Source: Riptortus pedestris
Taxonomy: Eukaryota > Arthropoda > Insecta > Hemiptera > Alydidae
Direction of reading: 5' to 3'
Assembly: GCA_019009955.1 (NCBI GenBank)
Contig: CM032228.1
Coordinates: forward strand, 257,151,001 to 257,215,000
Length of the DNA stretch: 64,000 nucleotides
The notes beneath the pieces are model-generated. The model did not search any database. It had not been told where the DNA came from and saw nothing but the letters and a program-made list of their open reading frames with translations. How positions within the stretch are numbered: the first letter of the stretch is position 1; every line of letters begins with the position of its first letter. Both the position numbers and the translations under genes were made by a program. Below are positions 22,972 through 34,593 of this stretch, piece after piece.

Positions 22972-23810
22972 TCATAGATAACCGCTTCACAGATAACCGC
23001 TTCATAGAGAACCGCTTCATAGATAACCGCTTCACAGATAACCGCTTCATAGAGAACCGCTTCACAGATAACCGCTTCACAGATAACCGCTTCATAGAGA
23101 ACCGCTTCATAGAGAAACCGCTTCATAGATAACCGCTTCACAGATAACCGCTTCATAGATAACCGCTTCACAGATAACCGCTTCACAGATAACCGCTTCA
23201 TAGATAACCGCTTCACAGATAACCGCTTCATAGATAGCCGCTTCATAGATAACCGCTTCATAGATAACCGCTTCACTGACAACCGCTTCACAGATAACCG
23301 CTTCACAGATAACCGCTTCATAGAGAACCGCTTCATAGATAACCGCCTCACAGATAACCACTTCATAGATAACCGCTTCACAGATAACCGCTTCACAGAT
23401 AACCGCTTCATAGAGAACCGCTTCATAGATAACCGCCTCACAGATAACCGCTTCATAGATAACCGCTTCACAGATAACCGCTTCACAGATAAACCGCTTC
23501 ATAGAGAACCGCTTCATAGATAACCGCTTCACAGATAACCGCTTCATAGAGAACCGCTTCACAGATAACCGCTTCACAGATAACCGCTTCATAGAGAACC
23601 GCTTCATAGATAACCGCTTCACAGATAACCGCTTCATAGAGAACCGCTTCACAGATAACCGCTTCACAGATAACCGCTTCACAGATAACCGCTTCATAGA
23701 GAACCGCTTCATAGATAACCGCTTCACAGATAACCGCTTCATAGAGAACCGCTTCACAGATAACCGCTTCACAGATAACCGCTTCATAGAGAACCGCTTC
23801 ATAGATAACC
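22972..23810. repeat. 15-bp minisatellite, about 56 copies
   Basis: The unit is AACCGCTTCAYAGAK, 15 bp long, with two alternating positions (CAC or CAT; GAT or GAG). Rare changes include two one-base insertions near 23110 and 23490. Because the unit is a multiple of three, several frames on both strands stay open (for example repeated MKRLS/VKRLS on the minus strand). The variants follow a partial higher-order pattern, suggesting that blocks of several units were duplicated together. There are no spacers, so it is not CRISPR-like. Confidence 0.95.
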
Positions 23811-25055
23811 GCAGTAGGAAGTCACCCGTGAAAGTCATTCAGTTGTTTCATCTCCCGCAAGGGTGCCATCCTGTTTATCACCGCAACAAGCGAGAAGACT
23901 CCATCATTTCAAGGAAAGTGCATGAATACCCCAAGTTACCTATTTAATAATGGTAGCATTATTTGCGCCAATATTCGAATGAGTACTCATATATCATAGG
24001 ACCGACCACTCATTTTGTAGATATAGTTATATGGCCGCCATATTAGTTCATGAAGTTACTTTCTTTTGTTTACTGTTCAAATTTCATTTTATTATAATAT
24101 ATTTCTATTACAGATAAGTTAATTCGTAACGTAAGGTTCCTTTGTCTTGTTCAACCTCTAGATATAACGAGTAGCATATATAGATATAATTCACTATTTC
24201 AATATACCTAATTCTTAAGAGAACTCACATAGTTGTTTTATTTTCTTTTTCCCTCATCTCTCCAGGAGAAATAACAAATGGTTCAGTCTAAATTCTCTCC
24301 CAACTCTTGCCTTTAACACAAGCTTTCCGCCATTACATTTTGGTGCCGACATTTTCTATTATTACCGCTAAAGCTTACCCGCACGCCCCTACATTTGTTA
24401 TTCTACGCATGTTTTCGTAACTGAACTATTAGGCGAATTATTCGTACTTTCTTGTTTTCTGCCTTCAGTTACCCCCTCCCTTCTACTCGTCGTTTTTTCC
24501 CATATAAAATAGAGAAAATGGGGTGAGATGAGATGACAAACGTGTTACACCAGCGAGTGACAAATCTGCTTAGTTTACTCATCCCCTGTTTTACTGACTT
24601 TTCGATACCTAATTGGAAGGGTCGAAAGACATTTGAAGACATTTTTCGAAAGCTTGTTTTAACTATGAACTTCAATAGCTCAATTCACTTCCCTTAAGGA
24701 AAATCTGCTAATAAAAAATGTGTAGGCTAGAACATAAATATAAATATATTGTTTCGGAGAAATATTCTGAATCGGGATTAACACTTGTGAAACACTTGAA
24801 AGTGATAACATTGATAATTATTGGCTCCACTTGAGCAATGCAATTACCGCCAGAGAAACTAATTAAACCATTACACTCTTGAAAGTTGAAATGATTTCCA
24901 ACAAGCACTCAAGAAATGGTAAACAATCTTAGCTATAATACAATAACACTTCTCATGGTTGTCACCCTAATGGAACAATAATGTGACAGCGGGTGCTCTT
25001 CTGACAGTCACACGTGATTACTTTCAGAGTCACGTGCAGCGGCACAAGTCTAAAA
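23811..25055. other. No gene recognised; HINE-like pieces
   Basis: A plus-strand frame continues from the minisatellite to a stop near 23946 but matches nothing known. HINE-like termini or blocks occur near 24553-24600 (diverged hairpin end) and 24610-24710 (reversed 5' block ending AAAATCTGCTAAT). The remainder is AT-rich and unassigned. Confidence 0.35.
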
Positions 25056-25059
25056 GAAA

Positions 25060-25765
25060 AAGTCCGGGAAGGAGGTGCTGCGTAAACTAAGCAGATTTCC
25101 CACTCACTGGAAGTTGATACGGTAAAGATCTCATCTGACCATCTATTCCCTATTTCTTCCGCATTAAGGCACTTATGTAAAACGTCCGCCGCGCAGGCTC
25201 TGCATAATCTAAGCAGCATTTTGGAATCCTCCCCCGATGTCAGCCATAACAAATATGACCTTTAGCCTTGTCTGAAACGGTTTAAATATCGAGAATGACT
25301 GAGATCAAATAAACATTTACGAGCATAGAAAGTAAAATCGTAGTTGATGACGTCATCACATAACGTATTTAGGTCTATATCAAAAAATATGAGCTCATTG
25401 AAAACAATACTTGGTATTTGACCTTTGAATGAAGTGGTTTATGATATAAATGCTTATTGTTAATATGAGTAGGAGTGGGGCTTTACTGAAGGACGAATAC
25501 TGACGTATACAAGTATCTGGGTTAATATTCAATATAGAGAAAAAATGTATGAAAAACATTTCCAATAAGTTTGGTTCTATACAATTTTCCGATCGGACCC
25601 ATGATAACGGAGGTATTTTGCATTTTTGAAATTCTATTCCTCTAATCCCCCCCCCCCATCTCACTGGTAGGATTTCTCCCATTTTAAAGTCTTGTAGTAA
25701 TATCGAGTTTGGCAATGATTATACAAAGATTGCGGCATATAGAGCATTGACAGACAAAATACATG
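25060..25765 (-). mobile_element. HINE-like termini and body, nested or tandem
   Basis: Diverged hairpin ends occur at about 25065-25102 and 25170-25215. Minus-sense body phrases run to about 25765 (CCCCCATCTCACTGG, GAGTTTGGCAATGATTATAC). No gene: the 96-codon minus-strand frame over 24962-25252 is repeat-derived. Confidence 0.5.
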
Positions 25766-25769
25766 TAGG

Positions 25770-25886
25770 GCCTTAGATTATTGGTCAATAGGAATTTATT
25801 TAATGATAAACTCATTAAATAAAATCATTATTCCACCCAGGCTGGAAAAGAGTGGTAACCTATAGATGACCCGTTCTAATTGGCCT
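25770..25886 (+). mobile_element. tRNA-derived SINE, 3' part
   Basis: Only the body remains (TTGGTCAATAGGAATTTATT, CATTAAATAAAATCATTATT, GAGTGGTAACCTATAGATGA). The tRNA-like head is missing. Confidence 0.7.
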
Positions 25887-25891
25887 TAGTA

Positions 25892-26296
25892 GCAATAGTC
25901 CGTCACGCAAGGGATGCGTAAACTAAGCAGATTTCCCACGTGAAGTTATATAGAGAAATCTCCATACGAGAGCCGAACAGTTACGGCCGAACTAGCTTTT
26001 GGCGTACTCACTCGTACGCTTTCTGCCCACATTTAATAAAAATGCAAATATTTCGGTTAATATTGAAGATAGAGAATAAATGTATAGAGCAATATTTATA
26101 GCATATTTCATTTGCAATAAGATTGGTTTTATACAAATTTTTGATCCGACGTATGGTAACGGAGATATTTAGAATTTTCGAAAATCCCCCCTCCCACTGG
26201 TCCAATTTCAACCTTTAACGAACTTTTTGCATAAAACGTTTAAATATTGAGTTTGGTAACGATAAAACAAAAACTGCGACCGCTAGAGCGTTCACA

Positions 26297-26346
<50 letters not shown>

Positions 26347-26509
26347 TATATATATATATATATAGCCACACGCACACATATAATTTTGAACGGACCTCAT
26401 TTTTCTCATCTCCTGGGTAAGATCGATGGACATTCGAGGAAATTTTTTAAAATCTGCGTCACGAGTACGACCTCAATAAATGATTTCCCTCAAGGGAAAT
26501 CTGCTAAAA
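25892..26509 (-). mobile_element. HINE-like element, full length
   Basis: Read on the plus strand it begins AGTCCGTCACGCAAGGGATG and CGTAAACTAAGCAGATTTCC. It then has the body, the GACCGCTAGAGCGTTCACAG module, a (TA)n tract at 26302-26362 and the reversed 5' block (GAACGGACCTCATTTTTCTC, ATCGATGGACATTCGAGG). It ends AGGGAAATCTGCTAAAA. The subterminal inverted pair is intact. At about 620 bp it is one of the cleanest copies for defining the family. Confidence 0.7.
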
Positions 26510-26621
26510 AGTGGATCCAAATGAATAACATAATATTATTAAAACCACACATGAATTTAGACGTGGCGATTTTCATAAAAAAAAAAAAAAAAAAGAAAAG
26601 TTATTTATTATCGTCCACTTT

Positions 26622-26826
26622 TTGCTACTATTGCTAATCGGGACGGGTTATCAACAGGTTGCCACCTTTTTCCAGCCAGGACGGGACTAAGGACTTAATT
26701 TAATGAGTTTGCCACTGAATAAATTGCCCTAGCCCAGGCGGGAATCGAACTTAACGCCACTCTAGGGTTACCATGTGGGTTTAAGACCAATGCCCTACCT
26801 TGCATGGCTAACATCTGCCCCAGTAA
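26622..26826 (-). mobile_element. tRNA-derived SINE
   Basis: This is the reverse complement of the family body and head: GGGACGGGTTATCAACAGGT, CCCAGGCGGGAATCGAACTT (B-box side) and TTGCATGGCTAACATCTGCC (A-box side). Confidence 0.75.
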
Positions 26827-26829
26827 ATT

Positions 26830-27330
26830 CTATTGGGGCTTGGGCATTTAACAGCATTCAAACTCATTTAGATTTTTGAAAATTCAGCCAGTCAAAGTCC
26901 CTAATAGAGAACTGATTCTAGATGGTTCGTTAGGCGGGGGCTCCACTGCAGGACTCCTTGGCGAGTATGTGTCACAATCAACCGGTGTCCGTGGACCAAT
27001 ACAAGCACTTGGTGTTGGTTGCTGAATGGTTGTGTTAAAATATCCGGAATAGAGAGATGGACATTCAGAAGGAGTATCGCTCGACTACCCGAAGATTGTA
27101 AGTCTCAAGCACTGCAAAATGTTGAAAACCATTCAAAACCTTACTTTAGCCAGTCACGAAGTAGCGAGGTAATTAATTTTTGGCCTGAAGTAGCTAAGTT
27201 TAAAATCCTATTTCTAAATAAATTCTATTTAGTGACTTGATGTACGGAGTCAAACACTTTGGATATTTGTAAATGTAAATAACGTTTTAGGCCCCAAAAA
27301 TGTATTCTAAACAGTATTTGGTCATTACAT
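26830..27330. other. Unassigned, moderately GC-rich segment
   Basis: Bases 26920-27240 are less AT-rich and contain short open frames, but none has a recognisable motif or flanking splice sites that I trust. Confidence 0.3.
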
Positions 27331-27460
27331 TTTAGAAGATTTCCCTTAAGGGAAATCAGCTATTGAGGTTGTACTCATGACATGCTATTTTCGAAATTTT
27401 TATTCAAATGCCCATCGATCATACCCAGGAGATGACGAAAATGAGGTCCGTTCAAAAGTG

Positions 27461-27503
<43 letters not shown>

Positions 27504-27935
27504 CTGTTACCGGCGGTCGCAATTTTTGTTTGATCGTTACCAAACTCGATATTTAGTCGTTTTATGTAAAAAGAAAGATCAAGTTCGTTAACGGCTGAAA
27601 TCGGACCAATGGGAAGGGGGGGGGGATTTTCGAAAATTCGAAATATCTTCCGTTACTATACATCGGATCTTAAAATTGTACAGAATCAATCTTATTGCAA
27701 ATTAAATTTACTATAATCTACTATTGTTATATACATTTATTCCCTATCTTGAATATTAACCGAGATATTTGCATTTTTATGAAATTGGGCCGATAACGGA
27801 GTTTTGAATTTCCCGCGAAAAGCTAGTTCGGCCCTTTGCCGTAACTGTTCGCCTCTCCTATGGAGATTTCTCTATTGTATAACTTCAGGTGGAAAATCTG
27901 CTTAGTTTACGCAGCCCCTGCCTCACGGACTTTTT
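27331..27935 (+). mobile_element. HINE-like element, full length
   Basis: It starts AGAAGATTTCCCTTAAGG with GAAATCAGCTATTGAGGTTG, then GAGGTCCGTTCAAAAGTG and (TA)n at 27466-27499. The GCGGTCGCAATTTTTGTTTG module, a G-run and the GAATATTAACCGAGATATTT phrase follow. The end is GGAAAATCTGCTTAGTTTAC, a hairpin variant and CACGGACTTTTT. About 605 bp. Confidence 0.7.
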
Positions 27936-28424
27936 CCGTAATATCAACATTGACGTACATATGTTTAAAGTAGATCGTCACTCAGGTATTTTTCGAAAAG
28001 TTGCTCATGACTACAACGGCGATAACTGATTAGCCAAAAAGTCCTTTCTGGAATAAATCCTTATTTGCCTGTTCATGACGGAAATCCGCTAGATGACAGA
28101 CACAGGAAATCCGTTTTGATGCCACTTTAGTGAATTGGTTGCGGTTTTGGAGCGAATTCAGTAAGATTCACAATAATGATAGTATAATTCCACAGGGAAA
28201 TTTTTATTTTATTACTGTAAGGAATAGTTGTGTAGTACCAACTCGAGGTGGGAAGATCTTACAAACATGTGATAACATTTTAACCTCATTATTTAATACA
28301 ACCTGGTAAATGTGAATTTAATTAAAGTAGTTTTTGCATTTTTAATGGTGCAATACAGTAACTTTGCACCTAGAAACTATCTTCTTTTAAATCTCTCCTG
28401 TTTCACAATAACTTGTGTTATTGA

Positions 28425-28466
28425 AAGATTCTGAACTAATCTAGGAGATCGTGTACAGCAATTAAA
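28425..28466 (+). repeat. Detached upstream edge of the gene A/C duplication
   Basis: AGATTCTGAACTAATCTAGG and the following bases match 53289-53330 in front of the gene C copy. The next duplicated sequence in the gene A copy begins only near 29880. The intervening LINE debris therefore probably entered this copy after the duplication. Confidence 0.4.
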
Positions 28467-29661
28467 AAACTTCAATTCTGTTTGGTATACTGACGGATCT
28501 GCAGCAGTCACAGAAAGAGAAGTTTTTTTCAGAAAAGTTGCCATCCCACTAAGCTGAACTCCACGCGATTTGGTTGGCACTTAAAAACATGACACCTACA
28601 TCAGCACTGCCAAAAGACATTAATTTGTTGGGATTTACCTTATTAGAGACATTTACACCACTTACCCAAGAGCACTAAACATAACAGAAGAAATATATAA
28701 ATAAGAAACATACCAAAATACATTTAGCCTATATTGGCTGCCAGGACACGAGGATCTTGGACGTTGTACGACATTGTGTACCTATTCGAAGTGTGGCAAC
28801 ATTGCAGGAGGCACCTAGCCATTACAGCCTTAATCCAGCCTACACCTATCCAACACATCTCTGGTGACTGAGGATTCGCTACGATGGTTTAGCGATCCTA
28901 TGGAAGGGACAATCTCTACTAACCAGCTCCCACACGAAGAACACATGTACCAGTTTCCTGGCCTGTATGTCCTCGGGCTTTGAACACACGACCACTACGT
29001 CTATGACCGGCAGTGAAGGCAAGCCTCCACTCCGGACTCCACCCAGCCCGTAGTTCACATTGAGTAAGCCGCTAGAACTTACCCCATTAAGGCAGGAGTG
29101 ATCCCCTGCCCGGAACAGCAAAGCCGGCTAAGGACCTACTGTTCCTACGGTTCCCCTACCCAGCAGCTACACAGCGGGGGCTTACTGCTGCCACTGGGGA
29201 GGGCCGGCCCCGTGCCGGAAGGACTTAGTACGACAGCACTCCATCAGGCTAAACTAATAAATCAACAAACTCAATATACACAAACAAACTTACTAAACGA
29301 ATACATCGTGAGAAAAATACGCCACCCACTCCTAGACAAATGGAAATCAGAATGGATGGAAGTATTCAACCACCTCCACAGTCTCGGAAGTACAAATAAG
29401 GAGTAGTCATCGAGCCATAGGAGTACTAGACGGGAGGAATCTGTTCTTGCCAGACTCAGGATCGGTCATACATAGACACTGTATGACAAGGACAGACAAT
29501 TCTTTATGCAAATACTGCAGCAAGCACCTAATGATATACTGACAGACTGCACTCAACGAAAAAACATTGAAATAGTCCACGACATGACTCAACTACTAAC
29601 TGACAGCAGCCAATATATTCCACACATACTAAAACGTATAAATATTTACCAAAACATATAG
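28467..29661 (+). pseudogene. Decayed LINE: RNase H and C-terminal tail, with internal foreign segment
   Basis: Disconnected frames encode SVWYTDGSA (RNase H motif with the catalytic D) near 28476, LYWLPGHEDLG near 28735 and SVLARLRIGHT near 29443. The C-terminal tail runs LTDC...QLLTDSSQYIPHILKRIN and INIYQNI to a stop at 29659-29661. The tail is homologous to that of the LINE at 21652-21941. A GC-rich block of unknown origin (about 28770-29240) lies between the RNase H half and the tail. Many stops and frameshifts show it is inactive. Confidence 0.65.
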
Positions 29662-29879
29662 AATTAGAATACAATAGGTCTACAAAGTGCTTACCAAGAG
29701 ATAATTTTTATTATAATCTACAAGGCAAAGTACGGATATGAGAAAACCTAAGATATTTAAGGAATATTTTCCATACAATATAAATAAAGTATGAAGGTTT
29801 ACACAAAGGAATAAATAGAATACTCTAAACAGAGATCATGCCAATCACCGTTGATGTGGGCCATAAACCAAATAAATAA

Positions 29880-30096
29880 AATTGAAATCAGAACTATAGC
29901 AAGTAGATAAGAGTTTGAGATAAGCCGGTATATTGTTGTGCAAGGAAAACCATAATAAATGTGTTTCCCCTTCGACTATTATTAGAGATAATGGATATTG
30001 TAAGAGGAGGAGATAAGGTGTGATTTACAGATTGTATATAAAAGGCAGAGATCTCTAGCTGATGAGATTCAGTTGGATTATTTAGCTGTGATCAGA
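29880..30096 (+). promoter_or_regulatory. Gene A promoter and 5' leader
   Basis: TATATAAAA at 30035-30043 is followed by an arthropod-type initiator TTCAGTT at 30068-30074. The A of the initiator is 36 bp from the first T of the TATA box, slightly longer than the usual ~30-31. The first in-frame ATG is at 30097. The same promoter, TATA box included, recurs at about 53340-53525 in front of gene C with few differences upstream of the start site. The conserved block begins at about 29890. Confidence 0.75.
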
Positions 30097-30443
30097 ATGT
30101 TGGTACAAGTGGTTCTGGTAGGCCTTTTGGCTATCGGCGTCTCCTCTGATCAGGTGGTGATCAACCAAGCTATAGATCAGCTGCTGGACAGTGCGAGGCT
30201 GGCAATGAGGCTGAAGGGATCCAACAAGATCGATATGAAACCACTAGACAAGACATTCAACACCAAGATCTTCGGGATGGTTGTTCCTGGCAAGTTCTCT
30301 GCCAATCAGGGCTACCTGGAAGATCTGGCCACGCTACACAGGACTGGAGATGTAGTTATGGCCACTGAAGGAAATGTACTCAAGCTAAGAGCATCTCTAG
30401 GGTTCGATCTACTACATGTATTCTACGGACAATACAATTTCGA
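30097..30443 (+). CDS. Gene A exon 1: secreted group-7-allergen-like protein
   Basis: Exon 1 encodes the signal peptide (MLVQVVLVGLLAIGVSSDQ, cleavage likely after SS) and the N-terminal half of a 219-residue secreted protein. VINQAIDQLLDSARLAMR, then GKFSANQGYLEDLATLHRTG and a hydrophobic strand region match the group-7-allergen-like family. That family has a super-roll fold related to juvenile-hormone-binding and BPI proteins and is thought to carry lipophilic ligands. The ATG at 30097 was chosen because it starts the signal peptide; the upstream in-frame codons lack an ATG. The exon ends at CGA with donor GTAAGA, splitting a codon after two bases. The tandem paralogues B and C share this exon structure. 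Ligand and tissue are unknown. Confidence 0.85.
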
Positions 30444-30671
30444 GTAAGATCAACAATCATTAATTAATCTACATAATTAATAAGGCTATTATGATTTGAA
30501 ACTTTTACATTTTTGATTTGCCTATCAAAAAGAGTAAAATATGGCACACACCAATTCCATTTTATACCTAGGAGTGAGGAGGGGGTTGAGGCAAGAATAT
30601 ACATATAAAAAAAAACAATATCTCTTAATATCCTTTAAAAGAATGAACATACAACAACTACAGATGTGGTA

Positions 30672-31762
30672 TGTAGGCTACAATACAACTAACAGGAGTA
30701 GTTGGGCTACTACAACTAATAGGAGACTTCAACTAACAGGATTGGTTAGGTAGGCTACTATACAACTAACAGGAGTAGTTCGGCTACTACAACTAATAGG
30801 AGACTTCAACTAACAGGATTGGTTAGGTAGGCTGCTGTACAACTAACAGGAGTAGTTCGGCTACTACAACTAATAGGAGACTTCAACTAACAGGATCGGT
30901 TAGGTATGCTACTATACAACTAATAGAAGTAGTTGGGCTACTACAACTAATAGGAGACTTCAACTAACAGGATCGGTTAGGTATGCTACTATACAACTAA
31001 TAGAAGTAGTTGGGCTACTACAACTAATAGGAGACTTCAACTAACAGGATCGGTTAGGTATGCTACTATACAACTAATAGAAGTAGTTGGGCTACTACAA
31101 CTAATAGGAGACTTCAACTAACAGGATCGGTTAGGTATGCTACTATACAACTAACACAAGTAGTTGGGCTACTACAACTAATAGGAGACTTCAACTAACA
31201 GGATCGGTTAGGTATGCTACTATACAACTAACACAAGTAGTTGGGCTACTACAACTAATAGGAGACTTCAACTAACAGGATCGGTTAGGTATGCTACTAT
31301 ACAACTAACACAAGTAGTTGGGCTACTACAACTAATAGGAGACTTCAACTAACAGGATCGGTTAGGTATGCTACTATACAACTAATAGAAGTAGTTGGGC
31401 TACTACAACTAATAGGAGACTTCAACTAACAGGATCGGTTAGGTATACTACTAACTAATAGTAGTTGGGCTACTACAACTAATAGGAGACTTCAACTAAC
31501 AGGATCGGTTAGGTATACTACTATACAACTAACACAAGTAGTTGGGCTACTACAACTAATAGGAGACTTCAACTAACAGGATCGTTAGGTTAGGATCGAT
31601 ACTAGGTATACTACTATACAACTAACACAAGTAGTTGGGCTACTACAACTAATAGGAGACTTCAACTAACAGGATTGGTTAGGTATACTACTATACAACT
31701 AACACAAGTAGTTGGGCTACTACAACTAATAGGAGACTTCAACTAACAGAATCGGTTAGGTA
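30672..31762 (+). repeat. 77-bp minisatellite in gene A intron, about 14 copies
   Basis: The unit has two related halves: one with ACAACTAATAGGAGACTTCA and ACTAACAGGATCGGTTAGG, the other with TACAACTAACACAAGTAGTT. Copies are very similar, with a few local rearrangements (for example near 31445 and 31590). It occupies most of the intron. Gene C has a minisatellite at the same relative position built from similar words but a 33-bp unit. Confidence 0.95.
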
Positions 31763-32054
31763 GGTGAAATTTATGTTTTCTCTACCTAGAATATTGAGAA
31801 AGATATTTCTTCTTTTTTGGTCTTCAGCCTTCAGAAAACCAATTTCCTAATCATGATATATTAAGAATAATTTGCTGTATCATGAACCACTTTATTGGAA
31901 GTTTAAATACATAATATTTAGTAGTAATGATGGTGCTCCTGATATGGCTTGAAGTAAAGTATGTGAGACATGTTTATGAGTAGTAATGAAGAGAATAAAG
32001 GATTAATAGGGCCCATTGGCGCATCATTAATAAAAGACATTTTGTGTGTTGTAG

Positions 32055-32367
32055 ATATCTGTCGGTGACTTCTTCGGGTACAATGGAGGTTTCTATGAAG
32101 AACAGTGCAGTTACTGCTGCACTCTCCGTCATCAGGAACGGCGATAAATGCAATGTTGCAATAGACAGAGCTGCAATAGACTCGCTGGGAGAGATCAAAG
32201 TGAACCTGAGTGGTCCTCAAGTACTCAACCAGTTCATAACGATGCTGCTCAACTGGGTCATTGAGAACTTCCACGACACTATTCAGAAGATAGTCAACAC
32301 CAAAATGGGCGACGCCCTCAAAGAAGCTCTCCAGAAGACCGACCTCTGCAAAAGCTTACCTCACTAA
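32055..32367 (+). CDS. Gene A exon 2: group-7-allergen-like C-terminal half
   Basis: The acceptor TTGTGTGTTGTAG precedes the exon. Its first base completes the GA|A glutamate codon, so the frame is preserved across the 1.6-kb intron. The 103 residues contain the family C-terminal features: beta-strand region with NGDKCNV, DSLGEIKVNLSGPQVLNQF, and the terminal amphipathic helix NWVIENFHDTIQKIVNTKM. The stop is TAA at 32365-32367, and AATAAA follows at 32380. The exon is closely similar to gene C exon 2 (59798-60116). Confidence 0.85.
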
Positions 32368-32559
32368 TTTTGAAAAAAAAATAAAAAATGCAATAATGTC
32401 ACTAATTCAGCTGTTTTCATATAATTTCAAGGATTTCAAACTAAACAATGATTTATGCCCTTCCATCTGTGTTATTTTTAGGCTGTGAGCTTTATTTGTA
32501 TAGTTTAATCGAGTTAAAATTGTACTGAATTGAAAGTAAGATATCTTTTTAGGTGTGAT

Positions 32560-33499
32560 GTTAGTTGAGAGAAACAATGGCACAAGGAATCACTGAAATA
32601 TGTGATGTGTCTCATAAGCATTCGTAGTTTATAGAAAAACTATAAACCATGTTACCAGTAAAATCAATATAATTAGCTCAAATGAATTTCCCATACTATA
32701 TTTTTTTTGTATTGTCAATTTCTAAAGATTTGTATTTAAAAAATGTGTACATTCATAAAATAGATGTCTAGCAATTAGATGAGTTCTTAGATAGAATACA
32801 ATAAAAATTACAATTACTTTGATAAAATATGTAAATAAATTCAATTTTGAACTATTGAATCTAATGCACAATTAATGTGCTGTTGTGAAAACTAAACTCT
32901 TTTTTCAGTCCTGAAATTCCTAAAATAATATACTATTAAATCAAGTGTTTGTTTTCTTCTTCCCATTTTTAATAGGCTTTTCTCAAGGTAAATCAGCTAG
33001 ATCAACAAGATCAGGTCCGTTCAAACTTATGCATACATACATATATATATTTGTAGAATGGTTTTTTATTATTAATTTTATTTATCGTTTTTGTTTTTTC
33101 TTTATATTTTTATTTTATATTCTTCTTGGTTTAATTTTTGTCACAAACATAACTTTTATTTCAATAACATTTTCTTTTCTTTTATTTTTTACTGTGATGC
33201 GATTGATGATTTATCTGTGTAGTTGGCAATTCACCATCCACACTTAATTCTTTATTAAAGTGTTTTTCTTCTACCAAACTTTACATTCGAATATTATGTT
33301 TGAAAAATGTAAAAACTTCACTAATTTCACTGATGACTTGTACCTTTATAATTTGAAGGATTTCAGACACAAATTATTTAAGAGCCTTCTTTGCAAGGTA
33401 TTTTTTTAGGATGTGTGGTTTATTTCTATAGTTTTATGAGTAAAGGATGAATTGTATTTCCTATGTTAATACATACTGAGATACATCAATGAATTCTGT
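32560..33499 (+). repeat. Gene A downstream flank, source of a duplicated 0.9-kb segment
   Basis: This AT-rich segment begins GTTAGTTGAGAGAAACAATG. It contains a HINE-like 5' fragment (GGTAAATCAGCTAGATC ... AGGTCCGTTCAAAC) and a T-rich stretch, and ends near GAATTCTGT. It is repeated with about 920 bp at 36731-37650 inside the gene B intron. The ~100-codon frame at 32945-33247 is a low-complexity Phe/Ile-rich artefact. Confidence 0.75.
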
Positions 33500-34345
33500 T
33501 AGACGTGGGAGAATGGTTGTGAGTAGGAAGAAGGCATTGAAAACTGTGATAATCCGTCCCATAGGAGTCATCAGTATCGAACAAGACTTATGAACTATTT
33601 TACAAATAAATGCAATCAAAGGAACTAATTCATATTAGAAATTTCCACATAATATTCAATTTTCTGTTGTCAAACACATAAGCTATTTTTTATTCCCTGA
33701 TGTGAAGCTTTATAAAATATGTGTATAACGATGAGCCAATTAATTAACAATTCTGTCATACAATATGAATGCAAATTACATTTTCAACTTGTAATAATAA
33801 ATTAGCTTCCTGTTGTAAAAATTTATCTCCATTTATAGATAACAAACTTTGAAATTCTTAAAATAAAATTCTGTTAAATCAAATGTTCTTTTTTATCTTG
33901 CTGCCACGGGGTAAAAAAATTTATTTCGGTTCTAAGATTTCAACAGATTTATACATTTTGAACTTTCCCTGAACCCATATTGTCTATTTTTGGTGTGATG
34001 TTTTCAAAAAATCGAAATGAAATGTATTTATTTTGATTAAATGTTAACATAACATAGTACGATAAGTCAAATATTTTTGTTTCCTATAAAAAAGTTTACT
34101 AATTTCATCTCCATTAGTTTCTTTACATATTATTGAACAGCATTTATACTTACGTAGTTCATTTGTTATAAAATTAGGTCAATTCAAAGAATACATAGTA
34201 CGTAATTCCTGAATTTAAGTAATTATATACAATAAATTAGTTTCATTAACAATGTTAGTACCTCTGTAATAAGTATATAACATACATTTTTTTATTTATA
34301 GATGTGCAAATTTATTAAAGTATAACAAGCATTATAAATGATGAG
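33500..34345. other. AT-rich intergenic sequence, nothing recognised
   Basis: This is extremely AT-rich sequence between genes A and B with no open frame or clear repeat family. Confidence 0.4.
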
Positions 34346-34349
34346 AAAC

Positions 34350-34590
34350 TTGTCCCACCTTAAAGGGGCAGACTATCTTATTATAAACTAATTTTTGACC
34401 GAATTCTATAACAAATATTTAGTACTTTTACATAGTAATTGAACATTTTTGATAGCATTTATCTTGAGAATATAAAAATCCTTCAGACGTGAAGGAATTT
34501 ATTTTTTTAACAAAGAATATTTTTTAATATATTTAATACATTCAGGCAGAGCATTAAAGAGTTATACTCCTCAAAAAAGATTTGCTCAGA
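34350..34590 (-). mobile_element. Non-LTR retrotransposon 3' end, inverted copy
   Basis: The minus strand reads LFNALPECIKYIKKYSLLKK and then stops. Its 3' flank is homologous to the UTR of the plus-strand copy at 19990-20345, including TGCCCCTTTAAGGTGGG. A frameshift or stop lies directly after the LLKK residues. Confidence 0.5.
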
Positions 34591-34593
34591 GAT

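Noticed and set aside
22959..23838. Long minus-strand frames of repeated MKRLS/VKRLS peptides as a repetitive protein gene
   Set aside because: They are produced by a 15-bp tandem repeat that leaves several frames open on both strands, and they have no flanking coding context on that strand.
24962..25252. Minus-strand 96-codon cysteine-containing frame
   Set aside because: It crosses two diverged HINE-like termini and has no independent support.
30672..31762. CRISPR-like array
   Set aside because: Units abut directly with no variable spacers, and the genome is eukaryotic; it is a 77-bp minisatellite. The same applies to 22972-23810 and 54125-55535.
31918..32274. Minus-strand 118-codon frame over gene A exon 2
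   Set aside because: It is antisense to the spliced, homology-supported exon 2. The similar frame at 59805-60017 is likewise antisense to gene C exon 2.
32945..33247. 100-codon hydrophobic frame as a membrane protein
   Set aside because: It is a Phe/Ile/Leu-rich translation of T-rich DNA, partly HINE-like, and its second copy in the gene B intron does not conserve the frame.
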